The notes under the pieces: generated by a model
Database searches by the model: none
Told to the model about the DNA's origin: nothing
Seen by the model: only the letters and a program-made list of their open reading frames with translations
Position numbers and translations under genes: made by a program
Shown here: piece by piece, positions 1 to 6,874 of the stretch
How the letters are laid out: each line of letters opens with the position of its first letter
How positions within the stretch are numbered: the first letter of the stretch is position 1
Assembly (NCBI GenBank): GCA_016125405.1
Contig: WGLW01000008.1
Span: forward strand, 1 to 64,000
Length of the DNA: 64,000 nt
Origin: Alphaproteobacteria bacterium
GTDB taxonomy: Bacteria; Pseudomonadota; Alphaproteobacteria; Caulobacterales; Hyphomonadaceae
Direction: 5' to 3'

Positions 1-377
1 GGAACAGCGGCCCGAGCGCGTTGGAGACGCCGGAGGCGCTTGGCCACGCGGCGGTCGATGAAGAGGCAGTCGACATGGATCTGCCGGTAGCGTCGGATGA
101 ACGCGCCCTGACGCTTCGGACAGGCCGGAAGCACGCGCGGACAATACACGGGCCGTCCAGCGAGGCGTCTGACCCTGCGGGCGATGGCCCAGGCCAGTTC
201 GGCCTCCGCCTCGGCGAGGAAAGGCCCAATCAGGTTCAGGTCTCCCTCTGCGAAGCGCCGATTGACCGCCCGTTTGGCGCATAGGTCGAAGACGGTGTGG
301 AGCATCCAGAGCCGCAGCCAGAGACACATCCACACCAGCCAGTCGGCCCGAAGCCAGGAAGGCGGCGCCAGGTTCAT
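1..377 (-). CDS. Unrecognised protein, C-terminus cut by window edge
   Basis: An open minus-strand frame of 125 codons starts at an ATG at 375-377 and runs to the window edge without a stop. The product begins MNLAPPSWLRADW, has a Trp/Leu-rich stretch at about residues 8-30 that could be a membrane segment or amphipathic helix, and then becomes strongly Arg/Ala-rich. Three cysteines occur near residues 98-126. I do not recognise a family. An imperfect palindrome lies just upstream, and the next 220 bases carry REP-like hairpins, so this may be a mobile or REP-linked gene. That is only inference, and the end of the gene is not visible. Confidence 0.5.
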   Translation of the reverse strand, partial: MNLAPPSWLRADWLVWMCLWLRLWMLHTVFDLCAKRAVNRRFAEGDLNLIGPFLAEAEAELAWAIARRVRRLAGRPVYCPRVLPACPKRQGAFIRRYRQIHVDCLFIDRRVAKRLRRLQRARAAV

Positions 378-384
378 GGGGGTC

Positions 385-416
385 AGTGTCCGCCCGGCCG
401 CAGGGGGGGGACAACT
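385..416. repeat. Imperfect inverted repeat upstream of edge gene
   Basis: The arms AGTGTCC (385-391) and GGACAACT (409-416) face each other around a C/G-rich core with a run of eight G residues. It sits directly before the ATG of the edge gene (minus strand). It could be a regulatory hairpin or a transposase-recognised end. No second copy was seen in the window. Confidence 0.35.
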
Positions 417-479
417 TTCTTTTCGAGGCCGGCGGTTGCTGGGGATTTGAGGGTTCGGGTGGAGGATAGAGCCTCCGGA

Positions 480-555
480 CCCCGGCCTTCGCCGGGGCGG
501 GCGGTGAAACGGGAGCCGCCGTCATGGGTTGCCGGATAACGCTTCGCGTTTCCGG
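480..555. repeat. REP-like double hairpin
   Basis: The first hairpin is CCCCGGC (480-486), loop CTTC, GCCGGGG (491-497). The second is CCGGA (532-536) and AACGC (538-542), loop TTC, GCGTT (546-550) and TCCGG (551-555), with one unpaired T. Paired short GC palindromes in an intergenic gap are typical of REP/BIME elements. The pair lies just past the stop of the NIPSNAP gene (minus strand), so it could also act as a transcription end. The remainder of the gap 378-597 shows nothing else. Confidence 0.5.
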
Positions 556-597
556 GATGACAGGTGGGGATGCGGGGCCGAATGAACCCGCGCCACG

Positions 598-1440
598 TTA
601 TTTGAGCGGCGAGTAGGCGGTGGGTTTGAGCAGCACCGAGACGACGCCGTTCTGCGTGAGCAGGGGGCCGTCCTTGTTGCTGTCGGCGGCGACACGGACC
701 CATTCGGAGTCCGATGAGAACGCCTTCCAGTCCTCGTTGCGCGCAGCAACGCTCGGAAAGGCAAGAAGGTAGGTCATCCGGTCTTCCATGCCGGCCTGTC
801 CGGGCTCGGGGCGCCAGTAGAGAACGCTGGTCATGCCGTGCTTGGCGAAGATATCGAGCGTGTGGTCGCGGAAGCGTTCGTGCAGGTACTCAAGCTTGCC
901 GGGGTTGGCGTGGTAGGTGCGCACCTCGAAGATGCGAGGCGATTTCGCGGGCGCCAGATTCAGCTTCGGCGAATAGGCCGTAGGCGTATAGAGCGTCGTG
1001 GCGATGGAGGTGGTGAGCGCGCCGTCGGCCTGCGAGGCGCGATAGGCCTTGGCCCATTCCTGGTCCTTGGCGAAGTCCATCCAGGCGGCGTCGCGCGCGG
1101 CCCGATCCTTATAGCCCATGATGTAGAAGAGGCGGTTGTCCGCCGGCTTGCCGGGCTCGACCACGGGCGTGAAGAACGCGATGGGCGTCATGCCGTGCTT
1201 GCGGAAGAGCGGGATCTCGTGGTCGCGGACGCGGGCGTTGAGCGCGTCCATCTTGCCGTCGGCTGCGGCGTAGATGCGGAGTTCGTAAAGGCCGATGTCC
1301 GGCGCTTTCGGCGCTGCGACCGTCTCGACTGTGTCAGTTGTGGTGCAGGCCGAAAGAAGCACTGCGGCGGCGGCGAGGAGCGTTGTGGCGGCCCGGCGGA
1401 GCGGGGCTCCGGGGCGGGAAAGGGAGGTGGTTGCGGTCAT
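598..1440 (-). CDS. NIPSNAP-family lipoprotein with two domains
   Basis: The 280-residue product starts with a lipoprotein signal whose lipobox LLSAC puts the acylated Cys at residue 32, followed by a short TTTDT linker. Two tandem NIPSNAP-type ferredoxin-like domains follow, at about residues 48-155 (YELRIYAAADGKMDAL, with the downstream KHGM) and 168-275 (FEVRTYHANPGKLEYL, again with KHGM). NIPSNAP proteins are small dimeric alpha-beta barrels of poorly defined function; the exported two-domain form is common in Proteobacteria. The start is the ATG at 1438-1440. The gene stands alone, followed by the REP-like hairpins. The enzymatic role is unknown. Confidence 0.85.
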   Translation of the reverse strand: MTATTSLSRPGAPLRRAATTLLAAAAVLLSACTTTDTVETVAAPKAPDIGLYELRIYAAADGKMDALNARVRDHEIPLFRKHGMTPIAFFTPVVEPGKPADNRLFYIMGYKDRAARDAAWMDFAKDQEWAKAYRASQADGALTTSIATTLYTPTAYSPKLNLAPAKSPRIFEVRTYHANPGKLEYLHERFRDHTLDIFAKHGMTSVLYWRPEPGQAGMEDRMTYLLAFPSVAARNEDWKAFSSDSEWVRVAADSNKDGPLLTQNGVVSVLLKPTAYSPLK

Positions 1441-1581
1441 AACTCAACCCTGGTCTGTCGTTCCGGCGACCGCGCGGGCCTGCCTGTTGAAATAGTTCAG
1501 GGTTTCCCGAAGCAACAAGCGCGCCACGACGGAGGCTGTTTACCTTATGTCTCAGGGATTGTGGCGCGGCGATGGCTTCGG

Positions 1582-2394
1582 TCAGGCGGCGGCGGGCTTT
1601 TGCGCGTCCGGTTGCGATCCGAAGGCGAACGCGTCCATGCGGAGGATGCCGTAGGTCGTACTCGTGTGCAGGCGGCGGGTTTCGCCTGATCCTGCGCCGA
1701 GCGCCACGAAGAGCGGGAGGAGATGCTCCTCGGTCGGATGGTTGTGCTCGGCCTCCGGCGCGAGACGGCGATAGTCCAGCAGGTCCTGCACCCGGTTTTC
1801 CGCCAGCGCGTTGGTCATCCATTCGGCGAAGACATGAACCCAGTCGCGTTCCGGGGCGTCGAGCACGCCGCCTGTCGAGCGGAATGCGGAGAGGTCGTGG
1901 GTAAAGCTGCCCGATCCGACGATCAGGACGCCTTCCTCGCGCAGCGGGGCAAGCAGCTGGCCAAGACGGTAGTGATGATCGGGGCCAAGACGTGTCTGCA
2001 CGGACAACTGGACCACCGGGATGTCGGCGTCCGGCCAGGCGAGGCGCAGAGGAATCCACGCGCCATGGTCTAGGCCTCTCCGGTGATCGATTTGGGCGGA
2101 GAGGCCGCCCGCCGCGAGGAGGGCCGCCGCCCGCTCCGCGAGGTCCGGAGACGCGGGTGCGGGGTAGCGGATAGCGTAGAGCTCCTGCGGGAAGCCGCCG
2201 AAATCGTGGATGGTCTCGTTGACGGGCGGGGCGCTGAGCGTTGGCCGCAGGCGCTCCCAGTGGGCGGACACCATCAGGATGGCCTTTGGCCGCTCTGGAA
2301 GACGGCCGGGCAGGGTCTGGAGACACCGCCGCGCCGCCGCATCCTCGATGGCGAGCATGGGAGAGCCGTGGGAGAGGAACAGGGCCGGAAGCAT
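1582..2394 (-). CDS. DODA-type extradiol dioxygenase (YgiD-like)
   Basis: Class III extradiol ring-cleavage dioxygenase of the 4,5-DOPA dioxygenase (YgiD/LigB) superfamily, which opens catechol-type rings at a non-haem metal. Visible motifs are HGSPM near residue 9, SAHWE near 48, HDFGGFP near 65, YPAP, DHGAWIPL near 113 and SGSFTHDL near 165; the histidines include the expected metal ligands. I chose the ATG at 2392-2394 (270 aa), because the family begins directly before HGSP; an in-frame extension to 2568 has no family support and would run into the divergent promoter gap. The 176-bp gap to the HlyC-like gene must hold both promoters. The physiological substrate cannot be read from sequence. 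Confidence 0.87.
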   Translation of the reverse strand: MLPALFLSHGSPMLAIEDAAARRCLQTLPGRLPERPKAILMVSAHWERLRPTLSAPPVNETIHDFGGFPQELYAIRYPAPASPDLAERAAALLAAGGLSAQIDHRRGLDHGAWIPLRLAWPDADIPVVQLSVQTRLGPDHHYRLGQLLAPLREEGVLIVGSGSFTHDLSAFRSTGGVLDAPERDWVHVFAEWMTNALAENRVQDLLDYRRLAPEAEHNHPTEEHLLPLFVALGAGSGETRRLHTSTTYGILRMDAFAFGSQPDAQKPAAA

Positions 2395-2570
2395 GGCTGG
2401 AAAGCTGGCCGCCGCCCAAGTGGCGATCAAGTAGGCGCCCGGCGGTAACCATCCCGATCCGGCCCGAATCTCAATCCGCCGTTGAACGCCCCGCCCAACT
2501 ATCGCAGAAGGGGACTCCAGCCGGGGGTCCGGCGAAGCGGAGCGCCCGCCATCCTGGCGGCGCGGCATTG

Positions 2571-3872
2571 ATGGATTTCCTGGTTCTTGTCCTGCTGATT
2601 GTCTTCAACGGGGTGCTGTCCCTGTCGGAGATGGCGCTTGTTTCCTCGCGCAAGCCGCGGCTGAAGGCGATGGCGGACCGCGGCTCGGTCGGCGCCAAAA
2701 CCGCGCTGAAGTTGCTGGAAGACCCCTCGAAACTGCTGTCGACCGCCCAGGTGGGCATCACCGCGGTCAGCGTGATTTCGGGCGCCTATGGCGCGACCTC
2801 GCTGATGGACGAGGTGGAGCCGCTGGTCGCCGCGCTGATGACCGGCCCCGCAGCCCCCTACGCCCCCGCCGTGACCTTCGGCCTGCTGATCGTGATGGTG
2901 ACCTTCCTGTCGCTGATGTTCGGGGAGCTGATCCCGAAGCGGATCGCGCTGGCTGCGCCGGAGGCGCTGGCTGCGGTCACCTCGCCGGTGGTGGTGCTGA
3001 TCGAGACGGTGGCTTCGCCGCTGATCTGGCTGCTGCGGACGCTGACCGAAGGGTTCGTTCATCTCCTGGGCCTCGACAAGTCGCGGCAGGATGTGACCGA
3101 GGAGGAACTCCAGTCGCTGATCGACGAGGGCGCCGAGGCGGGCGTTCTGGAGGAAGGCGAGCGGGAGATGATCGAGAGCGTGATGCGCCTCGGCGACCGT
3201 TCGGTGAAGGCGCTGATGACGCCGCGCACGGAAATGGTGTGGCTGGACCCGGAGCGGCCGCAGGACGAGATCCTGCAGGAAATCATCGAGAGCCGGCATT
3301 CGCGGTTTCCGGTCGGCGAGCGTGACGCGGACCACATCGTCGGTTTCGTGCAGACCAAGGAGCTGCTGGCCCATCTCGCCAAGACGGGGAAGATCGATCT
3401 GGTGGCGGTGATGCATCCGCCTCAGTTCGTGCCGGAGACGATGCCGGTGCTGAACCTGCTGGAATCGATGCGTGGCAATCCGGTGCGCATGGTGATGGTG
3501 GCGGACGAGTACGGCGCCGTGCTGGGCCTGGTGACGGCGGCCGACCTGCTGGAGGCCATCGCGGGCGATGCGGCGCTGAGCGAGGACGAGGCGATCGCCC
3601 AGCCGGTGGAGCGGGCCGACGGATCGTGGCTGATCGACGGGATGATGCCGATCGACGAGTTCCAGGAAGACCTGAACGTACGCGGGCTGGACGAGGACGA
3701 AGGCTATTCGACTGTCGGCGGCTATGTGATGCACCTGCTGCGTGCCGTGCCGAAGGAAGGCGACCGCGTGGAGCACTGGCCGCTGACCTTCGAGGTGATC
3801 GACATGGACGGCAGGCGGATCGACAAGCTGATCGTGCGCCGCATGCCGGAGCTGGAGGACGATACCGGCTAG
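2571..3872 (+). CDS. HlyC/CorC-family membrane protein (DUF21-CBS-CorC_HlyC)
   Basis: A 433-residue product. Residues 1-180 form a DUF21/CNNM-type membrane domain with about four hydrophobic segments, residues 190-310 hold a CBS pair (beginning around VKALMTPRTEMVWL), and residues 330-433 form the acidic CorC_HlyC transporter-associated domain. Such proteins are linked to Mg2+/Co2+ efflux or ion homeostasis; the haemolysin name is historical. The ATG at 2571 matches the usual start in front of the first membrane helix; a TTG codon lies immediately before it. The last codon overlaps the stop of the convergent IDO-like gene in a shared CTAG (3869-3872). Confidence 0.88.
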   Translation: MDFLVLVLLIVFNGVLSLSEMALVSSRKPRLKAMADRGSVGAKTALKLLEDPSKLLSTAQVGITAVSVISGAYGATSLMDEVEPLVAALMTGPAAPYAPAVTFGLLIVMVTFLSLMFGELIPKRIALAAPEALAAVTSPVVVLIETVASPLIWLLRTLTEGFVHLLGLDKSRQDVTEEELQSLIDEGAEAGVLEEGEREMIESVMRLGDRSVKALMTPRTEMVWLDPERPQDEILQEIIESRHSRFPVGERDADHIVGFVQTKELLAHLAKTGKIDLVAVMHPPQFVPETMPVLNLLESMRGNPVRMVMVADEYGAVLGLVTAADLLEAIAGDAALSEDEAIAQPVERADGSWLIDGMMPIDEFQEDLNVRGLDEDEGYSTVGGYVMHLLRAVPKEGDRVEHWPLTFEVIDMDGRRIDKLIVRRMPELEDDTG

Positions 3873-5047
3873 CCGCGCAGCAGGTGGGCCTCCGCCTCGT
3901 CGCGGTGCTTTTTCAGGTATTTCATGAAGGGCGTGCCGCCGGTGCCGACATCGGTGTCGTTGCCCGCCGTATCCTTCGCCTGCTTGTGGATGTAGCTCGC
4001 CGCGTATTCGAGATGGCGGGTGCGGAAGCGCGTAAGGCGCATCACGCAGTCGTTGTAGAGCTCGCGCAGGACGGGCGAACCCGCCGCCTCGACATAGGAG
4101 CGCAGGCCGCTGCGGGCGCGCACGGCGTCGATGAAAGCGCGATGCGCGGGCGGGCGATAGATGTGCAGCTCGTCGAGGAAGGTGCGCAGCGGATCGCCGG
4201 CGTGGCCGATGCCGAACAACGCATCCATGGCGGGAACGATGGAGCTTTGCGATCCGGTCTGGCCGCGGAAGGCCTGCGGCTTGCCGCCGGTTTCGGCGAC
4301 GCCCTCATAGACCAGTCCCGGTCCGAGCGCGGGGTTGTCTTTCCAGCCGTGGATGTAGGGCCGCACGCGCTGGAAATAGATGTAGGGGTCGCATCGTTCC
4401 GGCATGCGGTCGAAGATGGCGTTCACATCGTCCCAGACGCCGCGGATTCTTGCGAGGCTGGTTTCGACAGCAGATGCATCCTGCCGGTCGGCCGCTTCGA
4501 TCAGCGCGGGTATCTCGGCCAGCATCTCTCCGGCGCGCGCCTCGATGGCGACGTGCACCAGCACAAACCAGGCTTCATCCTGCCCGGCGAGGAAATTCTG
4601 GATCATCCAGATGTTGTCGAGCGCGATGGGCCCCTTGCGGTCGATCCGGTCCCAGTTGTCGAGCACATAGGCGGAATAGGGGAGCAGCGGCTGCTGGCCG
4701 AGACGTTTCGCCAGCGCCCAGATCGGTACGGCGAGCGGCGCGGGCAGGGATGTAGGCGCTTCGGCTTCGCCCCAGACATAGGCCTGCACCATGAAGGAGT
4801 AGCGCACCATCGCCGAGCGGAGTTCGGGGTCGCTGGCCTCGGCGCAGAAGCCGGCGAGATCGGGAACGGGGAGCGCCGAGAGGAAGCGGCGCACCCGCCC
4901 GGTGAGCAGCGTGCGGGGCAGGGCCTGTGCGGCTTCGACCGCCGGCGCGAGCAGCGAGGGGAGCGTCACACTCGCGGCATCGTAGGCGCAAAGATATCCC
5001 CGTTCCTTGCTGATATCGTAGTCGGATAGGTTCAGGTTTGCCGGCAT
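3869..5047 (-). CDS. Indoleamine 2,3-dioxygenase family protein
   Basis: Haem dioxygenase family that opens the indole ring of tryptophan to N-formylkynurenine. The 392-residue product keeps the family landmarks: WFVLVHVAIEA in the distal pocket, GWKDNPALGPGLVYEG with the substrate-pocket Arg in RVRPYI just before it, GQTGSQSSIVPAMDALFGI, and RHLEYAASYI, whose His (residue 345) is the expected proximal haem ligand. I chose the ATG at 5045-5047 before LNLSDYDIS; another in-frame ATG lies at 5123-5125. Bacterial tryptophan breakdown usually uses TDO (KynA), so an IDO-type enzyme is less common. No kynureninase or formamidase is nearby, so a complete pathway is not shown. Confidence 0.88.
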   Translation of the reverse strand: MPANLNLSDYDISKERGYLCAYDAASVTLPSLLAPAVEAAQALPRTLLTGRVRRFLSALPVPDLAGFCAEASDPELRSAMVRYSFMVQAYVWGEAEAPTSLPAPLAVPIWALAKRLGQQPLLPYSAYVLDNWDRIDRKGPIALDNIWMIQNFLAGQDEAWFVLVHVAIEARAGEMLAEIPALIEAADRQDASAVETSLARIRGVWDDVNAIFDRMPERCDPYIYFQRVRPYIHGWKDNPALGPGLVYEGVAETGGKPQAFRGQTGSQSSIVPAMDALFGIGHAGDPLRTFLDELHIYRPPAHRAFIDAVRARSGLRSYVEAAGSPVLRELYNDCVMRLTRFRTRHLEYAASYIHKQAKDTAGNDTDVGTGGTPFMKYLKKHRDEAEAHLLRG

Positions 5048-5160
5048 GGCGGGATGTTCTTCTGCAAATCCGGATGGATCGGCAGAAAACACCCCGCCAA
5101 GACGGGTGTAAATCGGCTTTTGCAACTACTCACAGCTGGCTTGGCCAGCCCGGAGGGCCG

Positions 5161-6078
5161 CTAGACCGGGTCGTAGGGGAAGACGCTGGCCGAGGCCCCG
5201 ACGTCAAAGAAGTTGTTGGCCATGGCCGGCAGGCAGGTGGACAGGATCTTGTCCGGCGTCCAGCCGCTCAAGTCGGCCATCGAGCGCACCGGGCGCGGCT
5301 GGTCGAACAGGACGATCTCGTTGCCGCGCACGCCGAAGATCTGGCTCGATACGGACTTCGCCCGGTCCGAGCAGAGGGCGACGGCGAGCTGCGCGACCTG
5401 GTCGGCGCGCATCGAGTCCTTCATGCGCTGGACGCGCTTGGCGCTCTCTTCGTCCTTCACCGGGATCGACTCGATCATCCGCGTCCAGGCGAACGGCGCG
5501 ATGACGTTGGAGCGGATGTTCTTGCGCGCGCCTTCCATGGCGATGATGCGGGAGAGGCCGACAATGCCCATCTTGGCCGCCGCATAGTTGGCCTGGCCGA
5601 TATTGCCGATGAGGCCCGAGGTGGAGGTGAAGAGGACGTAGGCGCCGTCTTCCTGCTCGCGGAAGAGTTCGATCGAGGCGCGCGTGACGTTGAACGAGCC
5701 GCGCAGGTGGACGGCGATGACGCCATCCCAATCGGCCTCGCTCATCTTGTGGAACATGCCGTCGCGCAGGATGCCGGCCGGGTTCACGATGGCGTGGAGG
5801 CCGCCGAAGGTGTCCTTCGCCTGTTCGATCATGCGCTGGACGGCTGGGTAGTCTGTGACGCTGTCGGAGTTGGAGACGGCTTCGCCGCCGGCCGCCTTGA
5901 TTTCCTGCGCGACCTTTTCGGCGGGCCCGGCCGAGCCCTCGTCGCCGCCGGTGAGGGAGCCGCCGAGGTCGTTGACGACGACCTTTGCGCCCTCGCGCGC
6001 GAGGAGAAGGGCGGTCTCCCGTCCGATGCCGTTGCCGCCGCCGGTGATGAGAACGACCTTGCCGTCGAGAACGCCCAT
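5161..6078 (-). CDS. Short-chain dehydrogenase, (3R)-hydroxyacyl-CoA dehydrogenase-like
   Basis: NAD(P)-dependent SDR of 305 residues. The cofactor motif TGGGNGIG is at 12-19, and the catalytic set is seen in SxS (152-154), Tyr165 and Lys169 (NYAAAK). The acidic insert after the second strand (NDLGGSLTGGDEGSAGPAE) resembles the dehydrogenase part of peroxisomal multifunctional enzyme type 2 and its bacterial single-domain relatives, which act on hydroxyacyl-CoA. The canonical NNAG is NPAG here (99-102), a visible departure. The start at 6076-6078 is preceded by AGGAGG, a strong ribosome site. The IDO-like gene follows 113 bp downstream on the same strand; co-transcription is possible but unproven. 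Confidence 0.85.
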   Translation of the reverse strand: MGVLDGKVVLITGGGNGIGRETALLLAREGAKVVVNDLGGSLTGGDEGSAGPAEKVAQEIKAAGGEAVSNSDSVTDYPAVQRMIEQAKDTFGGLHAIVNPAGILRDGMFHKMSEADWDGVIAVHLRGSFNVTRASIELFREQEDGAYVLFTSTSGLIGNIGQANYAAAKMGIVGLSRIIAMEGARKNIRSNVIAPFAWTRMIESIPVKDEESAKRVQRMKDSMRADQVAQLAVALCSDRAKSVSSQIFGVRGNEIVLFDQPRPVRSMADLSGWTPDKILSTCLPAMANNFFDVGASASVFPYDPV

Positions 6079-6352
6079 GGATGCCTCCTGCAGTTCCGTG
6101 ATTGTTGTTTGAATCCTTAACAGCACAGCCGTGTGCGGGAGGCTAGCTCGCCCGGGCGTTCCGCCAGCATTTCCGCTTTACACCCCGGCCAAACAACCCT
6201 ATCTGCACGCCCCAATAACCGGCTGCGCGAAGGGCCCCCGGACGACGATCCGGGTGGAAGACGGCGACCAGCGGTGATGCGCTGACCTGGGCTGATCCTG
6301 AGGGAGAGGCTGCGGTCGTTGGTTCGTCACTCTTGTCTCGGGACCTTCGCCC

Positions 6353-6874
6353 ATGAACGCCGCCGTTCCCTACGAACTCATTCCCGATTCCGCCGACCAT
6401 GAAGCCGCCGTCGAGGCGCTCTATGACGACGTGTTCGGTCCGGGCCGCTTCGCCAAGGCGGCCGAACGCCTGCGCGAGGGCAACACCAAGATCGCCTCCG
6501 CCAGCCTGGTCGCGCTCGACGCCGAGGGGCTGTGCGGCGTGGTGCGGTTGTGGCCGGTGATCGATGCGAACGGCGGCCGGGCGGCCTTCCTTGGCCCGAT
6601 CGCGGTGGCGGCGCGGCGCCGGCGGAACGGCGTCGCCTTCCACCTCATGGAGCGCTCGGTCGGCACGTGCCGCGAGCTTGGCTATCCCGCCGTGATCCTG
6701 GTGGGAGACGAGGCCTATTATTCCAAGTTCGGGTTCCGCAAGGCGGGCCGCGGCCGGTTCGCCCTGCCGGGTCCGGTGGACCAGGAGCGCATCCTGATCC
6801 GCGATCTCAATCCCGATGCGGATACGCTGGGCGGATTGCTCAGCGTCCCTCCCGCCGCCATGCGAGCATCATGA
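6353..6874 (+). CDS. GNAT N-acetyltransferase, YhbS-like
   Basis: A 173-residue GNAT-fold acetyltransferase of the predicted YhbS type. The acetyl-CoA-binding segment is RRRRNGVAFHLMERS near residues 88-102, preceded by the strand FLGPIAV and followed by the AVILVGDEAYYSKFGF pattern characteristic of this subgroup. The substrate is unknown. Its last 35 bases overlap the tail of the convergent VWA membrane-protein gene. The 274-bp gap before it (6079-6352) holds the divergent promoters of this gene and the SDR; I saw no RNA gene or repeat in that gap. Confidence 0.82.
   Translation: MNAAVPYELIPDSADHEAAVEALYDDVFGPGRFAKAAERLREGNTKIASASLVALDAEGLCGVVRLWPVIDANGGRAAFLGPIAVAARRRRNGVAFHLMERSVGTCRELGYPAVILVGDEAYYSKFGFRKAGRGRFALPGPVDQERILIRDLNPDADTLGGLLSVPPAAMRAS

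Noticed and set aside
2499-3776. Long minus-strand frame of 425 codons opposite the HlyC/CorC-like gene
   Set aside because: Its His/Arg/Gln-rich translation has no domain, no fitting ribosome site and lies entirely inside a well-supported gene on the other strand.
6079-6352. Small gene or RNA in the 274-bp SDR/GNAT divergent gap
   Set aside because: Frames crossing it have no ribosome site or domain and overlap the GNAT gene antisense; no RNA signature was visible.
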